DNA from: JBMNIZ01 sp050951405
GTDB lineage: Bacteria; Bacillota; DULZ01
Length of the DNA: 64,000 bases
Assembly (NCBI GenBank): GCA_050951405.1
Contig: JBMNIZ010000014.1
Location: 180,113 to 244,112 of the forward strand
Direction: 5' to 3'
Shown here: positions 33,762 to 42,610 of the stretch, piece by piece
Layout: each line of letters opens with the position of its first letter
Position numbering within the stretch: position 1 is the first letter of the stretch
Program-made: the position numbers and the translations under genes
Notes under the pieces: model-generated
Told to the model about the DNA's origin: nothing
Databases searched by the model: none
What the model saw: only the letters and a program-made list of their open reading frames with translations

Positions 33762-34721
33762 ATGAAAAGGATCGGAGTCTTAACCAGTGGAGGAGATGCC
33801 CCGGGGATGAATGCGGCGGTTCGTTCCATAGTGAGAATGGGCATTTATTCCGGATTGGAAGTCGTCGGTATCCAGAGGGGTTTTTCCGGATTACTAGAGG
33901 GTGACTTTCACCCTTTGGCAGTCGGTTCGGTGGCGGATATTATCCATCGGGGAGGCACCATTTTGCTGACGGCCCGCTCGGAAGAGTTCCTCACCGAAGA
34001 AGGGCAGAAGAAAGCGGTTGAGAAAGCGCAGGAAAATCAGATCGACGGTTTGGTAGTAATCGGGGGCAACGGTTCTTTGCGCGGTGCTCTTGTCTTGAAT
34101 AAACTGGGCTTGCCTACCATAGGTATCCCAGGAACAATTGATAATGATGTGGCCCGCACCGAATATACTATCGGTTTTGATACGGCAGTGAATACGGTGG
34201 TTGAGGCCATTAATAAAATCAGGGACACAGCTACTTCCCATGAAAGGATCTTTGTGCTGGAAGTTATGGGAAGACATTCGGGGCAGCTTACACTAATGGC
34301 CGGAATTGCCGGGGGGGCGGAATCCCTGTTGATACCGGAACATCCTTGGAGTATGGATGAAGTGGTGAATAAAATCCTCAGGGGAAGAAAAAGGGGCAAG
34401 AAACACAGCATTATTTTGGTGGCTGAAGGGGTGGGAAGCGCCTTTGAGGTGAGCAGAGAGATCACCAGGCTTACAGGTCTGGAAACCAGAGTGATGATTC
34501 TCGGTCACATTCAAAGGGGCGGTACGCCGACAGCCTTTGACCGAATGCTGGCCAGCCGGATGGGGGGCAAGGCAGTTGAATTGTTGATGCGGGGCATGAA
34601 GGGCCTCATGGTGGGAATCGTTGGAAATAGGATTTGTACATTTGATCTGGAGGCTGTTTTGCAAGAAGAGAAAAGTATTGATTTAGAAGTTTATTGTTTG
34701 GCGGGAATTTTGTCCATATAG
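33762..34721 (+). CDS. pfkA: 6-phosphofructokinase
   Basis: This ATP-dependent enzyme of glycolysis has 319 residues, the standard bacterial length. GVLTSGGDAPGMNAAVR binds ATP. TIDNDVARTEYTIGFDTAVNT holds the catalytic TIDND aspartates, and EVMGRHSG and LGHIQRGGTPTAFDR complete the sugar-phosphate site. The glycine in GGNGSLRGA, where ATP-type PFKs normally have GGDGS, is preceded by Asn, a mild departure. It is 10 bases upstream of pyk, the usual pairing. Confidence 0.96.
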   Translation: MKRIGVLTSGGDAPGMNAAVRSIVRMGIYSGLEVVGIQRGFSGLLEGDFHPLAVGSVADIIHRGGTILLTARSEEFLTEEGQKKAVEKAQENQIDGLVVIGGNGSLRGALVLNKLGLPTIGIPGTIDNDVARTEYTIGFDTAVNTVVEAINKIRDTATSHERIFVLEVMGRHSGQLTLMAGIAGGAESLLIPEHPWSMDEVVNKILRGRKRGKKHSIILVAEGVGSAFEVSREITRLTGLETRVMILGHIQRGGTPTAFDRMLASRMGGKAVELLMRGMKGLMVGIVGNRICTFDLEAVLQEEKSIDLEVYCLAGILSI

Positions 34722-34731
34722 GAGGTGAATT

Positions 34732-36477
34732 ATGCGCCGTACGAAGATAGTGTGCACTTTAGGTCCGGCTAGCGAGAAAATTGAAATCCTTAAAGAAATG
34801 ATTGCAGCGGGAATGAACGTGGCCCGTTTGAACTTGTCTCATGGCACTTTGCCGGAACATGAGCGAAGAATCAGAAACCTTCGCCAGGCGGTACAAGAAA
34901 CAGGCGTCAATGTGGCTATTTTGCTGGATACGAAAGGGCCTGAAATCAGGTTGGGGCAACTGGAGGAAAACATTAAACTCCAAGAAGGGCAGAAGCTGGT
35001 CCTCACAACTGAAGATGTGGTGGGCAGCCGGGAAAGGATTCCTGTGAACTATCCCGGTCTGGCCAATGAAGTCCAGCCGGGCATAAGAATTCTCATTGAC
35101 GATGGTTTGATCGGGTTGATTGTGGAGCGAGTAGTGGGTTCGGAAATACACTGTACAGTGGAAAGTGCTGGGGAATTATCGGGACATAAAGGGGTCAACA
35201 TCCCCGGAGCTTTTCTCAATCACCCTGCCGTGACGCCCAAGGATCGCCAGGATATTCTTTTTGGCATTTCACAACAGGTGGATTTTATTGCCGGTTCTTT
35301 TATCAGATCCGCCGCTGATGTGCTGGATATTCGCAGGATACTGGAAGAAAACCGAAGCGATATTCAAGTAATTGCCAAGATCGAAAATCGGTCGGGTGTG
35401 GACAACATTGAAGAGATTTTAGAAGTTGCCGATGGAATTATGGTGGCCAGAGGAGACCTGGGAGTGGAGATTCCCGCCGAAGAGGTGCCCTTACTGCAAA
35501 AGAGAATAATTAAAAAGTGCAATTTGCTGGGCAAGCCGGTGATTACCGCCACACAGATGTTAGATTCCATGATCCGGAATCCCCGACCCACAAGGGCGGA
35601 AGCCAGTGATGTGGCTAATGCTATTTTTGACGGAACTGATGCCATCATGTTATCAGGGGAAACCGCCATAGGCAAATATCCGGTAGAAGCCGTAAAGACC
35701 ATGGCTCGGATAGCCGAAAAAACGGAAGAGGCGCTGCCGGATCAAAACTTTCCGGACGATTCTTTGTTGATCAAACCGACCATTACCGGTTCCATCGGAC
35801 ATGCCACCCACACAGTAGCCAGGGAGTTGGGGGCGGTGGCTATTATTACACCTACCACTTCCGGCTCAACTACCCGGATGGTTGCCAGATACAGGCCCAA
35901 AGCACCTATAGTGGCCGCCACTCCTGATCCTCGGGTGCTGCACCAGCTTTTGCTGGTATGGGGGGCCCAGCCGGTTTTAGTGAGGAGAATGGAAGGTACT
36001 GATGCTATGATCGCCGAGGCGGTCCAAGCTGCATTAAAGGCAAAAATTATCTCGCCGGGGGATTTGGTGGTGATCACTGCAGGAGTGCCTGTGGGAGTCC
36101 CGGGTACCACTAACCTGCTCAAGGTCCATGTAGTGGGAGAAGTGGTGGTGAAAGGACAGGGCATTGGTCGTTCTGTGGTAACTGGACCGGTACGCCTTTG
36201 CAAAAAAGCTGAGGAGGCGCTGGCAAAGGTTCAGCCAGGAGACATTCTGGTGACTTATGGGACTGATCGGGACTTTGTCAAAGCCATGGAGAAAGCATCG
36301 GCCATTATTACAGTGGAAGGAGGTTTAACCTCCCATGGAGCGGTGGTGGGGTTAAGCCTGGGAATACCGGTGATAGTGGGAGCGCGGGAGGCGATGACCC
36401 ATTTAATAGATGGAGAGGTGGTTACTATTGATGGGACTAGGGGCTTGGTTTACCGGGGAGTGACCAAGGTTTTGTAG
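34732..36477 (+). CDS. pyk: Pyruvate kinase with C-terminal PEP-utiliser-like domain
   Basis: The 581-residue enzyme makes ATP and pyruvate from phosphoenolpyruvate. RRTKIVCTLGPAS starts the barrel, ARLNLSHG and DTKGPEIR are substrate-site motifs, and IAKIENRSGVDNIEEIL plus MVARGDLGVEIPAE hold the catalytic Lys and Mg ligands. The extra C-terminal domain (about 480-581) resembles the phosphohistidine domain of PEP-utilising enzymes, with TVEGGLTSHGAVVGLSLGIP. Such an extension is known in Bacillus-type enzymes. AGGAGGTG precedes the ATG. A terminator follows. Confidence 0.96.
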   Translation: MRRTKIVCTLGPASEKIEILKEMIAAGMNVARLNLSHGTLPEHERRIRNLRQAVQETGVNVAILLDTKGPEIRLGQLEENIKLQEGQKLVLTTEDVVGSRERIPVNYPGLANEVQPGIRILIDDGLIGLIVERVVGSEIHCTVESAGELSGHKGVNIPGAFLNHPAVTPKDRQDILFGISQQVDFIAGSFIRSAADVLDIRRILEENRSDIQVIAKIENRSGVDNIEEILEVADGIMVARGDLGVEIPAEEVPLLQKRIIKKCNLLGKPVITATQMLDSMIRNPRPTRAEASDVANAIFDGTDAIMLSGETAIGKYPVEAVKTMARIAEKTEEALPDQNFPDDSLLIKPTITGSIGHATHTVARELGAVAIITPTTSGSTTRMVARYRPKAPIVAATPDPRVLHQLLLVWGAQPVLVRRMEGTDAMIAEAVQAALKAKIISPGDLVVITAGVPVGVPGTTNLLKVHVVGEVVVKGQGIGRSVVTGPVRLCKKAEEALAKVQPGDILVTYGTDRDFVKAMEKASAIITVEGGLTSHGAVVGLSLGIPVIVGAREAMTHLIDGEVVTIDGTRGLVYRGVTKVL

Positions 36478-36486
36478 AGGAATTGG

Positions 36487-36507
36487 CGGCCGTTTGGGCC
36501 GTTTTTT
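36487..36507 (+). terminator. Intrinsic terminator after pyk
   Basis: CGGCC and GGCCG form a 5-bp stem (extendable with G-T pairs) with a GTTTG loop, followed by T6. Confidence 0.85.
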
Positions 36508-36605
36508 CATGTATACAGCATTCTTGCTTGTATTTTATTGACCGAGAGGGGGAATTGATATAGAATATTCGAAAGTAAGTTGGCTATGAAAAGAGGAGAA
36601 TGGAA

Positions 36606-38012
36606 ATGGTACAGAAGATTGGAATAACTGATACCACATTACGGGATGGTCATCAGTCTTTGTTGGCTACCCGGATGAGAACGGAAGATATGCTGCCCAT
36701 AGCAAAAAAAATGGACCGAATAGGTTTTCATTCGTTGGAAGTATGGGGCGGAGCTACTTTTGATACCTGCTTGCGTTATTTAAACGAGGACCCTTGGGAG
36801 AGGTTACGTTTATTGCGGCGGGCTTTTTCTCATACCAGGCTACAGATGCTGCTCAGGGGTCAGAATTTGCTTGGTTACAAGCATTATGCGGATGATGTGG
36901 TAGAGGCTTTTGTCAAAAAAGCTGTCAAAAACGGCATTGACATTTTAAGAATTTTTGATGCGTTAAATGATGAGCGGAACTTGAAGAAAGCTATGGAGGT
37001 GGCCAAGGAAACCGGCGCCCATGTCCAGGCCACCATTTCATACACCATTAGCCCCGTACACAATCTGGATTATTATCTGGTAAAGGCCAAAATATTAAAA
37101 TCCATGGGCGCAGATTCTATTTGCATCAAGGATATGGCGGGTTTGCTTTCACCGGTGGCAGTTAGGGAATTGGTGGCAGGCTTAAAAAAACAGGTGGGCT
37201 TACCGGTTCAGTTACACTGCCATTATACCAGCGGTATGGCTTCGATGACCTATTGGGCGGCAGCGGAAGCGGGAGTGGATGTGTTGGATACTGCTATTTC
37301 CTCGTTGGCCTTGGGTACCTCTCAACCTGCTACCGAGACCATTGTGGCCGCTCTAAAAGGTACTCCCTATGGTCCTGATCTTGATTTGGGAGCCCTGGCT
37401 GAAATCGCTGAATACTTTGCCCAGGTGCGCAAGAAATATGCCGATTTTGATGTTTCAGCCAATATGGTGGATACTAATGTGCTGCAGTATCAGATTCCCG
37501 GCGGAATGATTTCCAACTTTATCTCCCAGTTAACCCAACAAAACGCTCTGGATAAATTGCCGGCGGTTTTGGAAGAAGTACCCCGGGTTAGAAAAGATCT
37601 GGGTTATCCACCCCTGGTTACTCCCACCAGCCAGATTGTCGGCTCTCAGGCGGTGCTGAATATCCTGGTGGGGGAAAGGTATAAAATGGTAACAAATGAG
37701 GTAAAAGCATATGTCCGGGGTTATTACGGCAGGCCGCCCGCTCCCATTGATCCTCAAGTGAGAAAAAAGGTTATCGGTGAGGAAGTCCCTATTCAGGAAC
37801 GGCCGGCGGATCTGCTGGAGCCGCAGCTGCCGAAAGCTGGACAGGAAATTGCTTTTTACATGGAAAAGGGAGAAGACGTCCTTTCTTATGCCCTGTTCCC
37901 CGCTGTAGCCATGAAGTTCCTGGAAGAAAGAATGGCAGGGAAGGTGGGAGTGGACTTTTCCATTGCCCAGGAAGGGCCGCGAGCGGGAACCCTGGCATAC
38001 CATCCCATATAA
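36606..38012 (+). CDS. Carboxyltransferase subunit of pyruvate carboxylase/oxaloacetate decarboxylase
   Basis: The 468-residue protein is a DRE-TIM barrel carboxyltransferase: GITDTTLRDGHQSLLATRM at the start, SICIKDMAGLLSP with the catalytic lysine, and PVQLHCHYTSGMASMTYW with metal-binding histidines. The C-terminal PycB helical domain is present, but no biotinyl domain (AMKM motif) follows, so a separate biotin carrier is needed. GAGGAG fits the ATG at 36606 better than the one at 36600. Neither a biotin carboxylase nor membrane decarboxylase subunits are nearby, so pycB and oadA cannot be told apart. Its position after pyk fits a pyruvate-oxaloacetate role. Confidence 0.88.
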   Translation: MVQKIGITDTTLRDGHQSLLATRMRTEDMLPIAKKMDRIGFHSLEVWGGATFDTCLRYLNEDPWERLRLLRRAFSHTRLQMLLRGQNLLGYKHYADDVVEAFVKKAVKNGIDILRIFDALNDERNLKKAMEVAKETGAHVQATISYTISPVHNLDYYLVKAKILKSMGADSICIKDMAGLLSPVAVRELVAGLKKQVGLPVQLHCHYTSGMASMTYWAAAEAGVDVLDTAISSLALGTSQPATETIVAALKGTPYGPDLDLGALAEIAEYFAQVRKKYADFDVSANMVDTNVLQYQIPGGMISNFISQLTQQNALDKLPAVLEEVPRVRKDLGYPPLVTPTSQIVGSQAVLNILVGERYKMVTNEVKAYVRGYYGRPPAPIDPQVRKKVIGEEVPIQERPADLLEPQLPKAGQEIAFYMEKGEDVLSYALFPAVAMKFLEERMAGKVGVDFSIAQEGPRAGTLAYHPI

Positions 38013-38042
38013 GAAGAGTGATGAAAATTCAGCCAAAACCAG

Positions 38043-38071
38043 AAAAAAGGCCTTAAAGGGCGGCCTTTTTT
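38043..38071. terminator. Bidirectional terminator between converging genes
   Basis: AAAAAAGGCC (38043-38052) pairs perfectly with GGCCTTTTTT (38062-38071). It works on both strands. The stop codon of minC lies inside the 9-base loop. Confidence 0.85.
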
Positions 38072-38727
38072 CTCGTTTTTAAGGGAGTGCTGTAAGGCTC
38101 AATTACTATTCTATTGTCGCTTAAATAGGCGATTTCCGGATAGTTTTGCAATTTGTTTTGATCAGGAGCCCGGGCAATTATTTCACCAATGCGGATTTGA
38201 TTGGAATGGAGGCGATGGGCTACAATAATAGCCGTTGTGTCTCCATTGGCACCTGCATGGGCAATGCCTCTTAGCGTGCCCATCACGATAATATTGCCGC
38301 TGGCAACGATCTGGGCACCTGCATTCACATCTCCCAAGATGGTCACATGACCGGCATAATTGATCTTTTGCCCCGAGCGAAGGTTTTGGGTGAGCAGCAG
38401 GCAGGGCTCCTTCCGTTCTTTTGGCAGGAGGCCGCTGTACTTCTTCTCACTTAAACGTTTTTTTCGGGAAAGCTTGTCGATTTTTTCGGGCAACTTGATG
38501 TCACGGTTCAGCACCAGGCCGTATTCACAGCAAATCTGTTCCAATTGCCTGGTTTCTTCCATACTTCTGCCGGAATGCAGGGTAAATTTTGCTCCCCGGA
38601 AAAATCCACTGGCAGACGATATTTTTTCTTTCAGCTTGATTTTCAGCTCCTCAAGGTCCCCGGCAGGATCTAGAATAATAACCAGCCCGTTTTTCGTTCC
38701 TTTGATCGTAACCGTTTCCTGGGCCAC
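38053..38727 (-). CDS. minC: Septum site-determining protein MinC
   Basis: The 224-residue cell-division inhibitor blocks FtsZ rings near the poles. It starts at a GTG at 38727 preceded by AAGGGG. The N-terminal domain (KGTKNGLVIILDPAGDLEELKIKLKEKI) precedes a variable linker. The C-terminal beta-helix is well conserved: RSGQKINYAGHVTILGDVNAGAQIVASGNIIVMGTLRGIAHAGANGD. MinD and MinE are not adjacent; the next minus-strand gene upstream is a LysM protein, so this minC is an orphan within the window. Confidence 0.92.
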   Translation of the reverse strand: MAQETVTIKGTKNGLVIILDPAGDLEELKIKLKEKISSASGFFRGAKFTLHSGRSMEETRQLEQICCEYGLVLNRDIKLPEKIDKLSRKKRLSEKKYSGLLPKERKEPCLLLTQNLRSGQKINYAGHVTILGDVNAGAQIVASGNIIVMGTLRGIAHAGANGDTTAIIVAHRLHSNQIRIGEIIARAPDQNKLQNYPEIAYLSDNRIVIEPYSTPLKTRKKAAL

Positions 38728-38873
38728 TGGTCACTGCACCCCTTTTGCTCTTGAAGGTGGAAAACTTTTCAATACATACTTCGATCAAAAACGACTTTTT
38801 CCTGCAGGTTAGGGCCGGTTTGGCGATATTTACGGTGAAAAACGGATGAAATGTCATGTTTTGTCCGGCCGGG

Positions 38874-39977
38874 TCAGAATGCATTTAGGATCATATTGTC
38901 TATTTTTACCATGGCTTTGTTGGATGTCAACGGAGCGAAGGTGATCCGGACAGCAATTCGCCTGGTGGCAGGAGGAGCAGGGGCAGTGGTCAGGCAGAAG
39001 CGCTGATAGCGATTCCGGGGTATTTCCCCCGCAAGCATTCGTACGCTGGTTGCATCAAGTTCCCGGTCTTCTTCATCCAAAAATACAAGGGTGCTGGTGA
39101 AAACATAGCCAGCCTGGTTGCTTTCATCGGCAGGGACATTTTCCCGGGCGAAAAAACAGAGTCGATAACGTTTCCCAGTGGGAAGGTTATCAAGTGTTTG
39201 GCTGATCCGGGATTGCAGGTTTGGTTCTCTGCCCAATTCCACGGCAAAATTACCATTATAGGCAAAGCTGCTCCTGGTCAGGTTGCTTCCCGTCCAATGG
39301 GCCGGGTGGTTTTGGTTTAACCATTCCTCGAAACCGGGATTTCGCAAATAATTTCTAGGTGTTTCCGGACCGGGTTCGGGAGCTGGCTCCGGTAATTCCA
39401 GGCGCAGGCGTAATTCAATCTTTTCTTCATCCAGTTCTGCAGCTTTATTGACAGCTTGGAGAGAAAACAAGCCGGGACCGAGTTCTAATTCGTTGGGATT
39501 ATTGGCAGATTGGTCCCAGACAGTACAATATATTTGGGATTGGCCTGGGAATAACTCTGCCACTGCCACTGCCGGCAGAAATACCCTGCCCTGGGACCAA
39601 CGCCAGATCTCCCTCTTGTTTTGAGACACAATGAAATCAAATCGTTGGGAACTGGGGTAGGTTAATCGGACAGGCCGGGGAGAAATATTCGTTTTGATAA
39701 ACATCATATGGATGGGCTGGCCGGGTGTATAAAAAGGGCGATCAGTATACAAAACGTAAAGCAGTCCATCTGCCACTTTCAAAGCAGCAAGGTTTAAATC
39801 TACTGGAAAGGGGAAAAAGGACAACTCTGGTTGTCCCGGGATGCACATGACTGTTCCGGCTTGAAGCATAGAAGCATCTGCCAGGCCATTTACCTTCAGC
39901 AACTTCTCTGCGGTTGTCTCAAAATGTTGGGCAATGTCTTCAAGGCTTTCACCGGGAAGTATTTCGTAGGGAAACAT
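38874..39977 (-). CDS. LysM and BsuPI-like domain protein
   Basis: The 367-residue protein has a LysM domain (about 2-48: YEILPGESLEDIAQHFETTAEKLLKVNG, ending VMCIPG). A BsuPI-type beta domain follows (about 70-180: PVRLTYPSSQRFDFIVSQNKREIWRWSQGRVFLPA). The C-terminal domain (about 220-367) has a carbohydrate-binding jelly-roll look (NPGFEEWLNQNHPAHWTG). No signal peptide is seen, so it may act inside the cell, for example at the spore coat. AAAGGAGA precedes the ATG. An IS256 element has inserted only 22 bases upstream of the start and has probably removed the native promoter. Confidence 0.82.
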   Translation of the reverse strand: MFPYEILPGESLEDIAQHFETTAEKLLKVNGLADASMLQAGTVMCIPGQPELSFFPFPVDLNLAALKVADGLLYVLYTDRPFYTPGQPIHMMFIKTNISPRPVRLTYPSSQRFDFIVSQNKREIWRWSQGRVFLPAVAVAELFPGQSQIYCTVWDQSANNPNELELGPGLFSLQAVNKAAELDEEKIELRLRLELPEPAPEPGPETPRNYLRNPGFEEWLNQNHPAHWTGSNLTRSSFAYNGNFAVELGREPNLQSRISQTLDNLPTGKRYRLCFFARENVPADESNQAGYVFTSTLVFLDEEDRELDATSVRMLAGEIPRNRYQRFCLTTAPAPPATRRIAVRITFAPLTSNKAMVKIDNMILNAF

Positions 39978-40098
39978 TTTTTACTCTCCTTTACATAATG
40001 ATTAAGTCTATATAATGGTGTAAAAAGAAGTTGAGCCAAAGCTCATACCTCGGTTAGAATATAAGTACCACCAAATACCAAACCGAGGAGGATGAACC

Positions 40099-41307
40099 AT
40101 GGCTCAGTTTAATATTACAATAACCGAAGAACTTTTGCACGGACTTTTTTTATCAAACGGCAGGGATGAAGCATTTTCCAAGCTATTAGAGGAAATCTTC
40201 AACCAGGTACTTTTAGCCCAATCTTCAGAACAGATAGGCGCTGAGCCCTATGAGAGAACTGAAGAAAGAACCGCATACCGCAATGGGTTTCGAGATAGAC
40301 AAATGACTACGCGAGTAGGTACACTTACATTGCGTGTCCCCAGGCATCGAAATGGACAGTTCTCTACAAAGCTTTTTGCTCGATACCAGCGCAGTGAACA
40401 AGCGTTGGTGCTGGCTATGATGGAGATGGTCATCAATGGTGTTTCCACTCGAAAAGTTGAACTAATTACTGAAGAGCTATGTGGAAAAAAGTTTTCAAAA
40501 TCGACCATATCAGAGCTATGTAAGAACTTAGATCCAATAGTAGAAGCATTCCGTACAAGGCCCCTGCAAAGCTATTATCCCTTTGTCATGGTGGATGCCA
40601 TCTATGTAAAGGTGCGGGAAAATGGACGTGTACAGTCAAGAGGTATGCTTATTGCCATTGCCGTTAACGAAGATGGCTATCGTGAAATCATCGGGTTTCA
40701 ATTAGCCAACAGCGAATCAGAAAGCAGTTGGGGTGAGTTCTTTTCTTCACTCAAGGATCGTGGGCTAAAGGATGTTCGCCTGGTTACCTCTGATGACCAT
40801 AAAGGGCTGGTTAATGCTGTTAGAAAACATTTTCAAGGTGCTAGCTGGCAGCGTTGTCAAACCCACTTTTCCAGGAACATACTGGATCATACGCCTAAAG
40901 CATTACAAACGGAAATTAAGGAAGAACTGCGCCAGCTTTATGAGGCTGTAGACCTTGAGAGTGCTCGTAAAATCAGAGACCGCATTATCCAAACATATGT
41001 GGTCAAAGCACCAAAAGCCACAGCTCTCCTGGACGAAGCATTTGATGATATTACTGCTGTTCTTGCGCTACCCCTGAAGTATCGTAAGCGGCTTCGTACT
41101 ACAAACGGTGTGGAAAGGTTGAATGAGGAAATTCGTCGTCGAGAGCGGGTCATTCGAATCTTTCCCAATGCTGCATCCGTCATCCGGCTCATGGGGGCTC
41201 TATTAATAGAGCAGGATGAGAAATGGCAGACCGGCCGTAAATACTTTGATATGCAGCTGTACTATCAAGTGCAGAATAAGGAATCAAAGTCTGGCACTGC
41301 TGCATAG
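40099..41307 (+). CDS. IS256-family transposase
   Basis: The 402-residue mutator-type DDE transposase is full length and intact. EERTAYRNGFRDRQMTTRVGTLTLRVPR is the typical N-terminal part. VMVDAIYVKVRENGRVQSRGMLIAIAVNEDGYREIIGF has the first Asp, VTSDDHKGL the second, and TNGVERLNEEIRRRERVIRIFPN the catalytic Glu. GAGGAGGATGAACC precedes the ATG. With intact ends and gene the element may still be active. Confidence 0.93.
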   Translation: MAQFNITITEELLHGLFLSNGRDEAFSKLLEEIFNQVLLAQSSEQIGAEPYERTEERTAYRNGFRDRQMTTRVGTLTLRVPRHRNGQFSTKLFARYQRSEQALVLAMMEMVINGVSTRKVELITEELCGKKFSKSTISELCKNLDPIVEAFRTRPLQSYYPFVMVDAIYVKVRENGRVQSRGMLIAIAVNEDGYREIIGFQLANSESESSWGEFFSSLKDRGLKDVRLVTSDDHKGLVNAVRKHFQGASWQRCQTHFSRNILDHTPKALQTEIKEELRQLYEAVDLESARKIRDRIIQTYVVKAPKATALLDEAFDDITAVLALPLKYRKRLRTTNGVERLNEEIRRRERVIRIFPNAASVIRLMGALLIEQDEKWQTGRKYFDMQLYYQVQNKESKSGTAA

Positions 41308-41330
41308 AAAACGCATTTATTCCACGGTCT

Positions 41331-41459
41331 GTTGACAATGAGCCTCCCATGGCATGTTTTCAGGCATCAGGGCCTTCCCCCTTATCTTTGAGGAGAAGTC
41401 TTGCGCCTGGGTGGTGATGCCCGGCCAACAGCCTAACATGCCATGTTCTCATCGTCAAC
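41331..41459 (+). ncRNA. Structured RNA hairpin in the IS256 3' region
   Basis: GTTGACAATGAG (41331-41342) pairs with CTCATCGTCAAC (41448-41459) with one mismatch. Inside, CATGGCATGTT (41348-41358) pairs perfectly with AACATGCCATG (41435-41445), and AGGC with GCCT continues the helix. The 70-base apical part has further GC-rich pairing options. This is much larger than a terminator and has no T run. It is inside the IS; its role is unknown. The region from 41549 to 41838 beyond it shows no gene. Confidence 0.5.
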
Positions 41460-41838
41460 TGCTTTCGCGGCATAAAAACGCTTAGGCTATTGTCTCATTA
41501 GCTACCGTTTGATAACCGAGGTAATTTACACACTAATTTGGACTTGACTTACATAATTTTCTTGTTATCTATTTTATGTATTTTGTATTATTCGGTGAAA
41601 GGGTACTGACCTGGGCATCCCTGCATTTTTCCCGGAAGTTTCCATTAAATAAATATAAAAATAACAATCCTGCCGGAGCCAAGGAAAAGCGAATAATCTC
41701 GAGATTCGTTTTCTTCCGGTTTGTGGAAAGGGTTTATTATTTTTTCGGCGAATAATGGAAAAGGAAAGAGGAGAATAGTAATTTGTTTTGCGCCTTGGTT
41801 ATTTAAATTGCCGGGAAAGATCAAAGGAGATGAACAAT

Positions 41839-42303
41839 TTGCAGGGTGCTTCGACTGGGGGAAAAAGACAGTGGGGTAGAGTGCTCCCGCCCGGCTCCCC
41901 GAACATAACATTGAAAGATACCGGGGAAAAAAGGTTTCCATGGCGTCTTCTTGGGGGCGGGATGCTGGTATGTTTATTTTTCATAGGCTTGGCAGCTGCC
42001 GGCTATTATTATGCTGAACGAAAGTTTGCAGAGAATCAGAAGCTTCTCATTCAGAATATGGAGGCTTCCTTGCAAAGTATCAAGGAAGCAAATGCCATGA
42101 ATATTCAAGTCCTGGAAGAGGAAATCAAATCTTTACAGGAACAGCTAGATGACATCAATTTTGCCTTGAGGCAGATGGACGAATCCATTACCAGCTCCAA
42201 TGCGGTCAAGCAGGCTTTAAACAAAAGAATTGTTGATTTAAGCGGCCGGGTGGAAGAGTTAAGGAAAAGCATGTCCTTTATTAAAGAAGCAATACCGGAA
42301 TAA
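41839..42303 (+). CDS. Membrane-anchored coiled-coil protein
   Basis: About 154 residues from a TTG at 41839 that sits 9 bases after AAAGGAG; the ATG at 41830 directly abuts the site. A basic N-terminal tail of about 35 residues precedes one transmembrane segment (MLVCLFFIGLAAAGYYY). A long coiled coil (LLIQNMEASLQSIKEANAM to KRIVDLSGRVEELRKSMSF) fills the rest. It probably sits in the membrane with the coil outside the cell. No family is recognised. A short hairpin at 42304-42321 follows. Confidence 0.7.
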   Translation: MQGASTGGKRQWGRVLPPGSPNITLKDTGEKRFPWRLLGGGMLVCLFFIGLAAAGYYYAERKFAENQKLLIQNMEASLQSIKEANAMNIQVLEEEIKSLQEQLDDINFALRQMDESITSSNAVKQALNKRIVDLSGRVEELRKSMSFIKEAIPE

Positions 42304-42328
42304 AGCGCCCTGGCGGGTGCTTATTATT
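42304..42328 (+). terminator. Possible weak terminator
   Basis: AGCGCCC (42304-42310) and GGGTGCT (42315-42321) form a 7-bp stem with one G-T pair and a 4-base loop, followed by an AT-rich rather than pure T tail. Confidence 0.45.
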
Positions 42329-42334
42329 AACTGA

Positions 42335-42502
42335 TTATTTTTTTATACTTGGTCGGAACATATCTAAAATGCCTAAAACTATATGGGCCGTTCCAAATCC
42401 GATCAAACTTGCACCAACCGGTCCGGAAAAGGCAGTGGCACCCACGGCAGTTACCGCCGCTCCCAGCCCGGTTACCACCCAGCTGGTAGTAGTGGCTTTC
42501 AT
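42335..42502 (-). CDS. Small Gly/Ala-rich membrane protein
   Basis: This 55-codon gene on the minus strand starts at the ATG at 42502 after CCGGAGGTG, an excellent ribosome site. The product begins MKATTTSWVVTGLGAAVTAV and contains two hydrophobic glycine-rich stretches (about 8-24 and 30-47), ending in a basic tail FRPSIKK. It is probably a small two-pass membrane protein. I do not recognise the family. It lies opposite the coiled-coil gene, converging with it. Confidence 0.65.
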   Translation of the reverse strand: MKATTTSWVVTGLGAAVTAVGATAFSGPVGASLIGFGTAHIVLGILDMFRPSIKK

Positions 42503-42610
42503 TGGATACACCTCCGGGATTTTTTCTAGTATGCGCTGATTTGAAATAATTATGTCAAAGAAAAAATTGGTGTTCTCTTATTTGGGAATATATTAAATGT
42601 TTATTAAAAA

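Larger units (their letters stand above)
40000..41548 (+). mobile_element. IS256-family insertion sequence
   Basis: The element lies between two copies of the 9-bp repeat ttacataat (39991-39999 and 41549-41557), a target duplication of the size usual for IS256. Its ends are imperfect inverted repeats: AAGTCTATATAATGGTGTAAA on the left matches the reverse of the right end at 16 of 21 positions. It carries one transposase gene and a structured 3' non-coding region. Confidence 0.88.
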
